A DNA stretch of 64,000 bases from Streptomyces sp. CG1. GTDB lineage: Bacteria > Actinomycetota > Actinomycetes > Streptomycetales > Streptomycetaceae. Each line of letters begins with the position of its first letter. The stretch's first letter is position 1. The stretch is from NCBI RefSeq assembly GCF_041080625.1, contig NZ_CP163518.1, positions 3,100,001-3,164,000 on the forward strand, written 5' to 3'. The translations under genes were made by a program, and so were the position numbers. The notes under the pieces were generated by a model, which saw only the letters and a program-made list of their open reading frames with translations, made no database searches and had not been told where the DNA came from. Below are positions 8,686 through 17,873 of this stretch, piece by piece.

Positions 8686-9426
8686 GTGACCACCGCCCGT
8701 CTCCCGCTCTTCCCGCTGAACACAGTGCTGTTCCCGGGGCTCGTACTGCCGCTGAACATCTTCGAGGAGCGCTATCGCGCGATGATGCGCGAGTTGCTCA
8801 AGACACCGGAGGACGAGCCGCGCCGGTTCGTCGTCGTGGCCATCCGCGACGGCCATGAGGTGGCGCCGAGCGCCCCCGGCATGCCGGATCCCACGGCACA
8901 GCCCGCACGGGGACCGGCCGCGGGCTTCGGCCCGGAGCCGCTCAAGGCCTTCCACCAAGTGGGCTGTGTGGCGGACGCGGCGACCATCCGGGAGCGGGCC
9001 GACGGCACGTTCGAGGTGCTGGCGACGGGCACCACCCGGGTGCGGCTGCTCTCCGTCGACACGTCCGGCCCGTTCCTGACGGCGGAGCTCGAGGAACTGC
9101 CGGAGGAGCCGGGCGACGAGGCGGGCGCGCTGGCCGAGGGGGTGCTGCGCTCCTTCCGCCAGTACCAGAAGCGCCTGGCGGGCGCCCGCGAGCGCTCACT
9201 GTCGACGGGTGCCGACCTCCCGGACGACCCGTCGGTGGTCTCCTACCTGGTGGCGGCGGCGATGGTGCACGACACCCCGACCAAGCAGCGGCTGCTGCAG
9301 GCACCCGACACCGCGTCCCGGCTCCGTGACGAGCTGAAACTCCTTCGCTCCGAGACGTCGATCATCCGTAGTCTGCCGTCGCTGCCCGCGTTCGAGCTGA
9401 CCCGGGCGCCGACGAGCCTGAACTGA
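8686..9426 (+). CDS. LON substrate-binding (N-terminal) domain protein
   Basis: A stand-alone protein of 246 residues matching the N-terminal substrate-binding domain of Lon protease, without the AAA+ and protease parts. The hallmark start is LPLFPLNTVLFPGLVLPLNIFEERYRAM. A beta-rich core (QVGCVADAATIRERADGTFEVLATGTTRVRLL, seen at about residues 89-127) is followed by a helical bundle to the end. A GTG start at 8686 fits the domain start exactly. In plants and bacteria such lone domains may act as adaptors, but the bacterial role is not established. It is closely preceded by the helical-repeat gene and followed by the YbaK gene 23 bp downstream, suggesting a small operon. Confidence 0.88.
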   Translation: MTTARLPLFPLNTVLFPGLVLPLNIFEERYRAMMRELLKTPEDEPRRFVVVAIRDGHEVAPSAPGMPDPTAQPARGPAAGFGPEPLKAFHQVGCVADAATIRERADGTFEVLATGTTRVRLLSVDTSGPFLTAELEELPEEPGDEAGALAEGVLRSFRQYQKRLAGARERSLSTGADLPDDPSVVSYLVAAAMVHDTPTKQRLLQAPDTASRLRDELKLLRSETSIIRSLPSLPAFELTRAPTSLN

Positions 9427-9449
9427 GAAAGACGGCGGTGGACAGACGG

Positions 9450-9953
9450 ATGGCGAAGAAGTCGAAGAAACAGCAGCAGTCCGGGGGCACCCCCGCGACG
9501 GTCGCCCTCTCAACGGCCGGCGTGGACTTCACGGTCCACGCCTACGACCACGACCCCGCCCACCCTTCCTACGGCGAGGAGGCCGCGGAGGCGATGGGCG
9601 TCTCCCCCGACCGCGTCTTCAAGACCCTGGTGGCCGACGTCGACGGCACCCTGACCGTGGCCGTGGTCCCGGTCTCCGGCTCTCTGGACCTGAAGGCCCT
9701 GGCGGCGGCGGTCGGCGGCAAACGAGCGACCATGGCGGACCCGACGCTGGCGGAAGGCACCACCGGGTACGTGCGGGGCGGTATCTCCCCCCTGGGCCAG
9801 CGCAAGAAACTCCCGACGGTCCTGGACGGCTCGGTGGAGACACACGAGACGATCTGTGTGTCGGCGGGCCGGCGAGGACTCGAGGTGGAAGTGTCCCCGG
9901 GAGACTTGGCGAAGCTGACGGAAGCGGTACTGGCACCGATCGGGCGAGGCTGA
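9450..9953 (+). CDS. ybaK: YbaK/EbsC-family Cys-tRNA(Pro) deacylase-like protein
   Basis: A 167-residue protein of the YbaK/ProX superfamily, trans-editing enzymes that clear mischarged tRNA such as Cys-tRNA(Pro). The family core is visible: the HAYDHDP strand, SYGEEAAEAMGVSPDRVFKT, the VVPVSGSLDLKALAAAVGGKRA segment with the substrate-pocket lysine, and the GYVRGGISPLGQRKKLPTVLD loop. ATG at 9450 (MAKKSKKQQ) is preferred because GGTGG lies about 8 nt upstream. GTG at 9438 would add four residues. It is the last gene of the plus-strand group and converges on the DUF2567 gene 26 bp away. Confidence 0.92.
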   Translation: MAKKSKKQQQSGGTPATVALSTAGVDFTVHAYDHDPAHPSYGEEAAEAMGVSPDRVFKTLVADVDGTLTVAVVPVSGSLDLKALAAAVGGKRATMADPTLAEGTTGYVRGGISPLGQRKKLPTVLDGSVETHETICVSAGRRGLEVEVSPGDLAKLTEAVLAPIGRG

Positions 9954-9979
9954 CGGGGCGGCTTCTGGCGCGCCCCCGG

Positions 9980-10600
9980 TTACGGCAACTCGGGGTCGCG
10001 GGGCCCGAACAGCGCCGTGAGCCCCAGGTGCACCACCAACGCGCCCAACGGCCAGGCCAACAGCGCCCCCTTCGCCGAAAGCTTCAACGGCGCCGAGAAG
10101 GCAACTCCCTTCCCCACGGCCTTCGCATGCGCGAGCACGTCGGACTCGGGACCCAGATACACCCCCAGCCGCCACGCCAGCACCGACCCGAGCAGCGCAC
10201 CGAGCCCCAGCGCCACCACGACCGGCACACCCCCACGCCGCCGCAGCAGAAAGACGACCACCGCACTGACGACCCCGAAGGCGAGCCCCAGCAGGGTGAA
10301 CGTCCCGTCCACGCCTATCGCCTGCTCCCCCTCGCTGTCCTTGAGGTAGACGACCCAGCTCTTGTCGACCTCGTCGCCGACCAGCGGCACATGCGGCGCC
10401 AGCCACCACCACAGCAGCCCCAGCAGCACCCCGCCCAAGGTCACGGCCACCGCGATCACGGCGGCCTCCCGCAGTTCGGTCTTCATCCCGGGGCCGTCCT
10501 GTTCGTAGCTGCCCCCATCCTGCGCCCCGGCAGGCGGCGGCGCCTGCCAGACCTGGTGCGGGGAGTCGTCGTGCGGTGGCGGAGTCAGCGGTGCGGTCAT
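9980..10600 (-). CDS. DUF2567-type membrane protein
   Basis: A 206-residue integral membrane protein. A soluble Pro/Gln/Asp-rich N-terminus (residues 1-43) is followed by four hydrophobic stretches: AAVIAVAVTLGGVLLGLLWWWLA, FTLLGLAFGVVSAVVVFLL, VPVVVALGLGALLGSVLAWRLG and LAWPLGALVVHLGLTALFG. An outside loop after the first helix carries VGDEVDKSWVVYLKDSEGEQAIGVDGTF, seen at about residues 75-102. The arrangement matches the actinobacterial DUF2567 family, whose function is unknown. ATG at 10600 is used. Longer in-frame extensions encode unrelated Arg/Trp-rich sequence. The ABC permease gene ends 34 bp upstream, so they may share a transcript. Confidence 0.82.
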   Translation of the reverse strand: MTAPLTPPPHDDSPHQVWQAPPPAGAQDGGSYEQDGPGMKTELREAAVIAVAVTLGGVLLGLLWWWLAPHVPLVGDEVDKSWVVYLKDSEGEQAIGVDGTFTLLGLAFGVVSAVVVFLLRRRGGVPVVVALGLGALLGSVLAWRLGVYLGPESDVLAHAKAVGKGVAFSAPLKLSAKGALLAWPLGALVVHLGLTALFGPRDPELP

Positions 10601-10634
10601 CCTGACATCGTGCCAGGCCGCGCTGTGCGCCGCG

Positions 10635-11456
10635 TCACCGGACGGCCGCCCGGCGGTACGCCCAGGTCGCCACGGCCAGCGAGACCACCCCGACACCCGC
10701 GCACACCCCCAGGTCGACCAGGACGACGGCCCAGTCCGGGTGCGCCCCGAAGGTCCGGGCGTAGGCCTCCACACCGTAGGTCGACGGCAGCAGATCCCGT
10801 GCCAGCCGGACGATCTCCGGCATCCGGTCGGCCGGCAGCACCCCCAGCAGCAGCGCGGCCGACATGCCCAGCTGCCCGAGCAGCGTGGCCAGTTCGGGCC
10901 GCGGTGCGAGCAGCCCGCAGGCGGCGCCGAGCCCGGACAGCGCGGCCCCGGCGAGCGGGATCACGGCCACCAGGATCCACAGGTTGGACAGCGGCAGCCC
11001 GAACAGCACGCACCCGAAGACGGCCGTCACCAGCGTCCCCGGCACGGTGAAGGAGGCGTACGCCGCCGCCGCGCCCAGCACCACGGCGGCCGGCGGCACC
11101 GGCAGGGTGGCGTAGTGGTCGAGCCCCCCGCTGGCCCGCAACTGACCGAAGTACTGCGAGAGCAGGTTCAGGGCCACATAGGCGACGACCAGCACCGACG
11201 AACCCGCCACCACGGACTCGGCCTCGCTGCCGCTGTCGACGACGCCCCGCATCATCACGGTGATGCCGACGGACTGGAAGGTGGCCACGAACAGCAGCGG
11301 GATCCGCGCCACCCGGGCCCGGGACAGCTGCGCCCGGTAGACGGCCGCCAGCGACGGCCACAGCCGTGCGGGCGGCCCGAGTTCGGCCGCGCCCCGTGCC
11401 GTCTCCGGCACGGCCGGGGCACCGCCCGGCAGAACCTCCGCGGGTACGACACTCAC
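10635..11456 (-). CDS. ABC-2 type transporter permease
   Basis: A 273-residue membrane component of an ABC-2 exporter, with six hydrophobic segments from about residue 45 to the end (IPLLFVATFQSVGITVMM, VLVVAYVALNLLSQYFG, VVLGAAAAYASFTVPGTLVTAVFG, LWILVAVIPLAGAALSGLGA, AALLLGVLP and a final DLGVCAGVGVVSLAVATWAY). The pattern DLLPSTYGVEAYARTFG before the last helix is typical of ABC-2 permeases. GTG at 11456 is preferred because GAGGAG lies 9 nt upstream. Partner of the ATPase gene 64 bp upstream. The substrate is unknown, and such pairs in Streptomyces often export drugs or lipids. Confidence 0.88.
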   Translation of the reverse strand: MSVVPAEVLPGGAPAVPETARGAAELGPPARLWPSLAAVYRAQLSRARVARIPLLFVATFQSVGITVMMRGVVDSGSEAESVVAGSSVLVVAYVALNLLSQYFGQLRASGGLDHYATLPVPPAAVVLGAAAAYASFTVPGTLVTAVFGCVLFGLPLSNLWILVAVIPLAGAALSGLGAACGLLAPRPELATLLGQLGMSAALLLGVLPADRMPEIVRLARDLLPSTYGVEAYARTFGAHPDWAVVLVDLGVCAGVGVVSLAVATWAYRRAAVR

Positions 11457-11520
11457 GTCGAGCTGCTCCTCTTCCCTACGGCAGTCGCGTAGACCCATAC
11501 GCATCGCACGGCCGCCGCGC

Positions 11521-12534
11521 TCACGCCTTCACCAGCCCCTGCCGGGCCGCGCCGCCCAGCGCCAGGTAGACGTCCTCCAGGCTGGGCGTGGCGAGCGTGA
11601 AGTCGTCCAGGGCGGCGAAGGCGGACCCGCCGGTCACGGTGGCGACGACGGCGCGGGCCTCCTCGGGGGCGAGCCGCAGCGTCCAGCGCCGCCCGGACTC
11701 CATCGCGCGCTCGCGCAGCGCGGCGACCTCGGGCACCTCCAGCGGCGCCCGCTCCCGCCACACCAGCTCGACCCGCACCTCGTCGGCGACCCGTTCCTTC
11801 AGTCCGGCGGGGGTGTCGCAGGCGATGACCCGCCCCTGGTCGAGCACGGCGACCCGGTCGAGCACGGTCTCGGCCTCGATGACGTTGTGGGTGACCAGCA
11901 GCACGGTCGTACCGCGTTCGGCGCGCCGCCGGTCCATGGCCGCCCAGACCGCGCGCCGGGCCACCGGGTCCATGCCGGTGGTCGGCTCGTCCAGCACGAG
12001 CAGCGGCCGCTCGCCGATGAGGGCGGCGGCGAGGCAGGCGAGCCGCCGCTGCCCGCCGGACAGCTTCTTCAGCGCCCGCCCGGCGATCGGCGTGAGCCCC
12101 AGCTCCTCCAGTACGGCGTCCCGCTCGGCCCGCGCCCGCCGAGCCTCCAGGCCGCGCAGGCGTCCGGTGGTCTCGGCGGCGAGGGAGACGGTCAGCTCGT
12201 CCAGCGCGGAGGACTCCTGACCGAGGTAGGCGAGGAGGCGCGCGGCCCGTTCGGGGTGCCGGACGATGTCGTGCCCGAGGATCTCGACGCTGCCGCTGTC
12301 CGGCCGGAGCAGCCCGGTGAGCTGTCGTACGAGGGTGGACTTGCCGGCGCCGTTCGGCCCGAGCAGCCCGAAGACCTCGCCGCGCCGCACATCCAGCTCG
12401 ACCCCGTCGGTGGCCCGCACCTCGGGCGTGCCGGGCGCACCGCGCCGCCCTCTCACGGCTGGATAGGTCTTGCCGAGCCCGCGCACGCGTACGACCTCGT
12501 CATACCGAGGTGCCTGTGCCGCGCGCGTACTCAC
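11521..12534 (-). CDS. ABC transporter ATP-binding protein (drug-export type)
   Basis: A 337-residue ATPase with all canonical motifs: Walker A GPNGAGKST (residues 59-67), Q-loop GQESSALDEL, signature LSGGQ (158-162), Walker B LLVLDEPTTGMD (178 onward) and switch histidine in LVTHNVIEAE. The 110-residue C-terminal extension ending TLATPSLEDVYLALGG is typical of DrrA-like exporters. GTG at 12534 is chosen to keep VSTRAAQAPRYDEVVRV. It has no ribosome site, and a TAGTCT hexamer 8 nt upstream could make the mRNA leaderless. The first exporter gene, followed by its permease. Confidence 0.92.
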   Translation of the reverse strand: MSTRAAQAPRYDEVVRVRGLGKTYPAVRGRRGAPGTPEVRATDGVELDVRRGEVFGLLGPNGAGKSTLVRQLTGLLRPDSGSVEILGHDIVRHPERAARLLAYLGQESSALDELTVSLAAETTGRLRGLEARRARAERDAVLEELGLTPIAGRALKKLSGGQRRLACLAAALIGERPLLVLDEPTTGMDPVARRAVWAAMDRRRAERGTTVLLVTHNVIEAETVLDRVAVLDQGRVIACDTPAGLKERVADEVRVELVWRERAPLEVPEVAALRERAMESGRRWTLRLAPEEARAVVATVTGGSAFAALDDFTLATPSLEDVYLALGGAARQGLVKA

Positions 12535-12630
12535 AAGGGACGAGACTACGGGGTAGTGGCGCTTTACTCGCCCTTGGGGCCACGTCCGTACGCGAACGGT
12601 AAGCATCTCCGGCACAGCGTGCCCGGCCGC

Positions 12631-13857
12631 TCACTCCCCCGCGGACGCGCTCTCCGCCGAAGCCGGTACGTCGATCTCCCGCCAGAACCCCGCCCGAATG
12701 GCGTAACGGTCGTGTTCGTCGATCTGGTCGTCCTTGTGGGCGAGCAGCCCGAACCGCGCGGCGTACCGCAGCAGCTCTCCGTCGATGCGGTGCGGGATGC
12801 GCGGATACAGCTGCGACAGCTTCTGCAGATGGCCCTGGTCGCCGAGCCGGGACATCCAGCGGCGGGCGAAGACCTGCCCGACCTCGTACGGGTCGCCGCC
12901 GACGGTGGTGATGTCCTCCTCGCGGTCGGCCCACCGCTGCTCGGCCGTGGTGAGCTGGGCGAGCGTCGGCATGGCGGCGACGTCGGGCGGCTCGGTGACG
13001 GCGCCCGGCCGGTCCACCCAGCCCTTGTCGGAGGACCAGCGCAGGGTCGCGGTCGCGGGGTGCTGCACCGGCTGCGCGCCGGGGGCGCGCAGCGCGGCGA
13101 GGTCCTTGGGAGTGGGGACGCCCTTGGCGGCAGCGGCCCGCTCCTGCGTGCCGTTCTCCGTCGCGGCCGCCGCCGGGGGCGCGCCCTGCTCGGCCGGCCG
13201 CTCGGCCGTCGCCGCGAGCGCGGAATCGGGCAGCGGCGCGGACAGGATCGCTGCGATCTCGGGCCGGGGCACGGGCGGCGGGGCGCAGACGCCGGTCAGC
13301 TCCTTGGCGCGGACGGCCTGGGTGATCCAGGCGCGGTCCAGGACGCGCCGCTCGTCGGCCTCGGCGACCAGGTCCTCGGACTGGTTGTAGTCGCCGTCGG
13401 CGGCCTGTACGGCCCACAGGTGGACGGCGACGCCGTGCTCCTTGGCGGCCATCATGCCGGGCAGCAGATCGCCGTCGCCGGTGACGAGGACGACGTCGGA
13501 GCAGGCGCGGTTGCGGGCCAGCTCGGTCAGCTCGGCGTGCATGGCGGCGTCGACGCCCTTCTGTGCCCAGCGTCCGTCGCTGCGGGTGAGGGCGCCGAGC
13601 CGGACCGTGACACGGGGCATCACGCGCAGCCGGCGATGCTCCGGTTGGGGGACGCGGTCGGGGGCGCCGTCGAACCAGTAGATGCGCAGCAGCGGGCGCT
13701 CGGTCTCCGACTCGGCGCGTTCACGCAGACCCTGGATCAACGCGGTGTGGTCGACGGTGATCCGGGACCGCGAAGGCTCACCGGCGAGGAGGCTGGCGGC
13801 GGCTCCCAGCAAGTACCCGGCGTCCACCAGGACAATGCAGCGGTCCACGCGACTCAC
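12631..13857 (-). CDS. NYN-domain (PIN-like) putative ribonuclease
   Basis: A 408-residue protein. The N-terminal 180 residues are a NYN/LabA-like PIN-fold nuclease domain with the expected acidic metal ligands: Asp12 in CIVLVDAGYLL, Asp104 in KGVDAAMHAEL, and the pair in VTGDGDLLPGM. A low-complexity Ala/Pro linker (about 205-300) joins a C-terminal alpha-helical domain (QVFARRWMSRLGDQ, YPRIPHRIDGELLRYA) that looks like a winged-helix or LOTUS-type nucleic-acid binder. GTG at 13857 starts directly at the fold. Metal-dependent RNA cleavage is inferred from the family. Target RNA is unknown. It is divergent from the 58-aa gene. Confidence 0.85.
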   Translation of the reverse strand: MSRVDRCIVLVDAGYLLGAAASLLAGEPSRSRITVDHTALIQGLRERAESETERPLLRIYWFDGAPDRVPQPEHRRLRVMPRVTVRLGALTRSDGRWAQKGVDAAMHAELTELARNRACSDVVLVTGDGDLLPGMMAAKEHGVAVHLWAVQAADGDYNQSEDLVAEADERRVLDRAWITQAVRAKELTGVCAPPPVPRPEIAAILSAPLPDSALAATAERPAEQGAPPAAAATENGTQERAAAAKGVPTPKDLAALRAPGAQPVQHPATATLRWSSDKGWVDRPGAVTEPPDVAAMPTLAQLTTAEQRWADREEDITTVGGDPYEVGQVFARRWMSRLGDQGHLQKLSQLYPRIPHRIDGELLRYAARFGLLAHKDDQIDEHDRYAIRAGFWREIDVPASAESASAGE

Positions 13858-14073
13858 CCTCTTCCCGGGAGGTTTTGCTTCGGACTTCCTTCGAGTCTGC
13901 CCGACGGCGCAGAGGTTAACGGCCCGAACTCGATCTTCGGCGTGGCGTTTGCGGATCTCGCGCGCCCACCTCCCCTGTCACACACGGTAATTATCCGACA
14001 TGCGCCCGATGTCAGCGTATGTGAATCTGGTCCCGGCCCTGGCCCCTAGATCCCCCACAGGAGGCAGATCACC

Positions 14074-14250
14074 ATGGCCAAGAACAAGAACCGTAAGCAG
14101 GGTGGCCCACAGGGCCGCGCGCCCCAGTCCGAGCAGGCGAGCGAGCACGCGCAGCGGACGTCCACGGAGGCGCACGAGTCGCCGATGCACGTCCCGGGCA
14201 ACCCCTCGGATGTTGCACGTAAGAAGCAGAAGAGCTTCGGCCACAACTAA
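14074..14250 (+). CDS. 58-residue basic, disordered protein
   Basis: A short gene from ATG 14074, with AGGAGG 9 nt upstream, to TAA 14250. The 58-residue product begins MAKNKNRKQGG, is rich in Lys, Arg, Gln, Ser and Glu, and ends VARKKQKSFGHN. It has no hydrophobic segment and looks intrinsically disordered. The strong ribosome site and a perfect terminator hairpin 29 bp after the stop support a real, monocistronic gene. I do not recognise a function. A nucleic-acid or ribosome-associated role would fit the composition but is only inference. Confidence 0.8.
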   Translation: MAKNKNRKQGGPQGRAPQSEQASEHAQRTSTEAHESPMHVPGNPSDVARKKQKSFGHN

Positions 14251-14278
14251 AGGGCAGTTGAAGCCCAGGCACACAGGA

Positions 14279-14305
14279 GGGGCGCACCCGTGGCGGGTGC
14301 GCCCC
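14279..14305. terminator. Rho-independent-type hairpin between the 58-aa gene and dnaE
   Basis: An 11-bp perfect stem (GGGGCGCACCC with its complement) around a 5-nt loop, followed by TTT on the plus strand. It lies 29 bp after the 58-aa gene and 29 bp beyond the convergent dnaE stop, so it can serve both directions. Confidence 0.8.
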
Positions 14306-14333
14306 TTTGTCCATGTCCGGGCTCGTGTCCGGG

Positions 14334-17300
14334 TCAGCCGGCCAGGCAGGACGGGCCGAGCAGTACCTTCAGGTCGCCGAAGAGCGCCGGGTCGGGCTTG
14401 ACCCGGTGCCGGTCCAGGCGCAGCACGGTGGTCTTGCGCGGGCCCTGCAGCTTGATGCGGACCTCGCTGTCGCCCTTGTGATGGCTGAGGATCTCGCCGA
14501 GGCGGCTGACCATGGGCGGAGTGACCCTGGTGGCCGGGATGGTGAGGATCACCGGCGCGTTGGTGCCCGCGTTGGACAGGTCGGGGACCATCAGCTCCAT
14601 GGCGACGAGCCGCGGCACGTCCTCGCGCTTGTCGAGACGGCCCTTGACGAACACCACGGCGTCCTCGACGAGTTGGGTCGACACCAGCTGATAGGTGGCC
14701 GGGAAGAACATGCACTCGATGGAGCCGGCGAGGTCCTCGACGGTGGCGATCGCCCAGGCGTTGCCCTGCTTGGTCATCTTGCGCTGGAGGCCCGAGATGA
14801 TGCCGCCGATCGTCACCACGGCGCCGTCGGCGTGCTCGCCGCCCGTCAGCTGGGCAATACCCGCGTCCGCCTTGTCGGACAGCACGTGTTCGAGGCCGAA
14901 CAGCGGGTGGTCGGAGACGTACAGACCGAGCATCTCCCGCTCCTGGGCGAGCAGATAGGTCTTGTCCCACTCGTCCTCGGTGAACTGCACGTCGAGTCCG
15001 AAGCCCGGCTCGCTGCTGCTCTCCTCGCCCATCCCGCCGAAGAGGTCGAACTGCCCCTCGGCCTCCTTGCGCTTGACCGCGACCACGTTGTCGATCATCG
15101 GCTCGTACTGCGCGGTGAGCCCCTTGCGGGTGTGGCCCATGGTGTCGAAGGCGCCGGCCTTGATCAGCGATTCCGTGGTGCGCTTGTTGCACGCGACCGC
15201 GTCGACCTTGTCGAGATAGTCGGGGAAGGAGGCGTACTTCCCCTTCGCCTTGCGGCACTTGATGATCGACTCCACCACGTTGGTGCCGACGTTACGCACG
15301 GCCTCGAGACCGAACAGAATCACGTCGTCGCCCTGGGCGGCGAAGTTGTGCACCGACTCGTTGACGTTCGGCGGGAGCACCTTGATGCCCATGCGGCGGC
15401 ACTCGTTGAGGTAGATCGCCGACTTGTCCTTGTCGTCCTTGACGGAGGTCAGCAGCGCGGCCATGTACTCGGCGGGGTAGTTCGCCTTCAGGTACGCGGT
15501 CCAGTACGACACCAGGCCGTACGCGGCGGAGTGGGCCTTGTTGAACGCGTAGCCGGCGAACGGGACCAGCACGTCCCACAGGGCCTGGATGGCCTCGTCG
15601 CTGAAGTCGTTCTTGCGGGCGCCGGCCTGGAAGATGGTGAAGTTCTTCGCCAGTTCCTCGGGCTTCTTCTTGCCCATCACCCGGCGGAGGATGTCGGCTT
15701 CGCCGAGCGAGTAGCCCGCGATGATCTGGGCGGCCTTCTGCACCTGCTCCTGGTAGACGATCAGGCCGTAGGTGACGTCCAGCACCTCCTTCAGGGGCTC
15801 TTCGAGCTCCTTGTGGATCGGCGTGATCTCCTGCTGCCCGTTCTTGCGCAGCGCGTAGTTCGTGTGGGAGTTCATGCCCATCGGGCCCGGACGGTACAGG
15901 GCCGACACGGCGGAGATGTCTTCGAAGTTGTCGGGCTTCATCAGCCGCAGCAGCGAACGCATGGGGCCGCCGTCGAACTGGAAGACGCCGAGGGTGTCGC
16001 CGCGCTGGAGCAGTTCGAAGGTCGTGGGGTCGTCCAGCGGCAGGGACAGCAGGTCGATGTCGAGGCCCTTGTTGGCCTTCACCATCTTGACCGCGTCGTC
16101 CATGATCGTGAGGTTGCGCAGGCCCAGGAAGTCCATCTTCAGCAGGCCGAGCGACTCACAGCTCGGGTAGTCCCACTGCGTGATCGTCACGCCGTCGGTG
16201 TGCCTCACCCACACCGGGACGTGCTCCGTGATGGTCTCGCTGGACATGATCACGCCGGCGGCGTGCACGCCCATCTGCCGGACCAGGCCCTCCACACCGC
16301 GCGCGGTGTCGATGACCTTCTTCACGTCCGGCTCGTTCTCGTACATCCCGCGGACCTCGCCCGCCTCCGAGTAGCGGGGGTGGCTGGGGTCGGTGATGCC
16401 GGAGAGCGGGATGCCCTTGCCGAGGACGTCGGCGGGCATGGCCTTGGTGATGCGGTCGCCCATCGCGTACGGATAGCCCAGCACGCGCGCGGAGTCCTTG
16501 ATCGCGTTCTTGGCCTTGATGGTGCCGTACGTGCCGATCATGGCGACCTTGTCGGCGCCGTACTTCTCCGTCACATACCGGATCACCTCGACGCGCCGGC
16601 GCTCGTCGAAGTCGATGTCGACATCGGGCATCGAGATGCGCTCGGGGTTGAGGAACCGCTCGAAGATCAGGCCGTGCGGGATCGGGTCGAGGTCGGTGAT
16701 GCCCATGGCGTAGGCGACGATCGAGCCCGCTGCGGAGCCTCGGCCGGGTCCGACGGCGATGCCGTTGTTCTTCGCCCACATGATGAAGTCGGCGACCACC
16801 AGGAAGTAGCCGGGGAAGCCCATCGAGATGATGACGTCCATCTCGTACTCGGCCTGCTTCTGACGGTCTTCGGGGACGCCGCCGGGGAAGCGGCGCTCCA
16901 TGCCGCGGCGGACCTCCTCCTTGAACCAGGTGACCTCGGTGAAGCCCTCCGGGATGTCGAACTTCGGCATGAGGTCGCGCTTCTCGAACATGCCGTCGGT
17001 GTCCACCATCTCGGCGACGAGAAGCGTGTTGGCGCAGCCCTCCTGCCAGGCGTCCGAGGAGTCGATGGCGTACATCTCGTCCGTGGACTTCAGGTAGTAG
17101 CCGGTGCCGTCGAACTTGAAGCGGTCCGGGTCGGAGAGGTTCTTGCCGGTCTGGATGCACAGCAAGGCGTCGTGGGCGCCCGCCTCGTGCGCGTACGTGT
17201 AGTGCGAGTCGTTGGTGACCAGCGGGGGGATGCCTAGCTTCTTGCCGATCTCCAGGAGGCCGTCACGGACCCGGTGCTCGATCTCGATCCCGTGGTCCAT

Positions 17301-17873
17301 CAACTCCATGAAGTAGCGGTCCTTGCCGAAGATGTCCTGGTAGTCGGCGGCCGCCTTCAGGGCCTCGTCGAATTGCCCCAGGCGCAGCCGGGTCTGGACC
17401 TCTCCGGAGGGGCAGCCGGTGGAGGCCACGATCCCCTCGGACCACTGGGAGATCGTCTCCTTGTCCATCCGGGGCCACTTCTGCAGCCAGCCCTCGGCGT
17501 AGGCGTCGGAGGAGAGCCGGAAGAGGTTGTGCAGGCCGGTCTTGTTGGTGGCCCACATCGTCTTGTGGGTGTAACCACCCGAACCGGAGACGTCGTCCCG
17601 CTTCTGGTGCGGCTGGCCCCACTGGATCTTGCGCTTGTTCCGCCGGGACTCCGGGGCGACATACGCCTCGATCCCGATGATCGGGGTGATTCCGGCCTTC
17701 TTCGCAGAGTGGAAGAAGTCGTACGCCCCATGGAGGTTGCCGTGGTCGGACATGGCGATGTGCGTCATGCCCATCTCATTGCAGGCATTGAACATGTCCT
17801 TGAGCCGCGCGGCACCGTCCAGCAGCGAGTACTGGGTGTGGACGTGCAGGTGCGTGAAGGGCGGCTTTGACAC
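14334..17873 (-). CDS. dnaE: DNA polymerase III alpha subunit (replicative DnaE1)
   Basis: The 1179-residue chromosomal replicase. Order visible: PHP domain with HLHVHTQYSLLDG (residues 8-20) and MSDHGNLHG; the palm with GPGRGSAAGS and the catalytic acidic motif PDVDIDFDE near residues 414-422; thumb and fingers with YQEQVQKAA and GYAFNKAHSAAYG; helix-hairpin-helix region; a beta-clamp-binding-like QFDLFGG near residue 940; and an OB-fold and C-terminal domain ending LLGPSCLAG. The PHP histidines are kept, consistent with a proofreading-capable actinobacterial DnaE1. GTG at 17873 follows GGAGG by 8 nt. Monocistronic in this window. It is the essential form rather than the shorter DnaE2 mutagenesis polymerase, which is linked to imuB and lacks this context. 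Confidence 0.98.
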   Translation of the reverse strand: MSKPPFTHLHVHTQYSLLDGAARLKDMFNACNEMGMTHIAMSDHGNLHGAYDFFHSAKKAGITPIIGIEAYVAPESRRNKRKIQWGQPHQKRDDVSGSGGYTHKTMWATNKTGLHNLFRLSSDAYAEGWLQKWPRMDKETISQWSEGIVASTGCPSGEVQTRLRLGQFDEALKAAADYQDIFGKDRYFMELMDHGIEIEHRVRDGLLEIGKKLGIPPLVTNDSHYTYAHEAGAHDALLCIQTGKNLSDPDRFKFDGTGYYLKSTDEMYAIDSSDAWQEGCANTLLVAEMVDTDGMFEKRDLMPKFDIPEGFTEVTWFKEEVRRGMERRFPGGVPEDRQKQAEYEMDVIISMGFPGYFLVVADFIMWAKNNGIAVGPGRGSAAGSIVAYAMGITDLDPIPHGLIFERFLNPERISMPDVDIDFDERRRVEVIRYVTEKYGADKVAMIGTYGTIKAKNAIKDSARVLGYPYAMGDRITKAMPADVLGKGIPLSGITDPSHPRYSEAGEVRGMYENEPDVKKVIDTARGVEGLVRQMGVHAAGVIMSSETITEHVPVWVRHTDGVTITQWDYPSCESLGLLKMDFLGLRNLTIMDDAVKMVKANKGLDIDLLSLPLDDPTTFELLQRGDTLGVFQFDGGPMRSLLRLMKPDNFEDISAVSALYRPGPMGMNSHTNYALRKNGQQEITPIHKELEEPLKEVLDVTYGLIVYQEQVQKAAQIIAGYSLGEADILRRVMGKKKPEELAKNFTIFQAGARKNDFSDEAIQALWDVLVPFAGYAFNKAHSAAYGLVSYWTAYLKANYPAEYMAALLTSVKDDKDKSAIYLNECRRMGIKVLPPNVNESVHNFAAQGDDVILFGLEAVRNVGTNVVESIIKCRKAKGKYASFPDYLDKVDAVACNKRTTESLIKAGAFDTMGHTRKGLTAQYEPMIDNVVAVKRKEAEGQFDLFGGMGEESSSEPGFGLDVQFTEDEWDKTYLLAQEREMLGLYVSDHPLFGLEHVLSDKADAGIAQLTGGEHADGAVVTIGGIISGLQRKMTKQGNAWAIATVEDLAGSIECMFFPATYQLVSTQLVEDAVVFVKGRLDKREDVPRLVAMELMVPDLSNAGTNAPVILTIPATRVTPPMVSRLGEILSHHKGDSEVRIKLQGPRKTTVLRLDRHRVKPDPALFGDLKVLLGPSCLAG

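Noticed and set aside
14307..17237. 976-codon plus-strand frame antisense to dnaE
   Set aside because: It mirrors dnaE codons, has no recognisable domain and no ribosome site. Typical GC-rich shadow frame.
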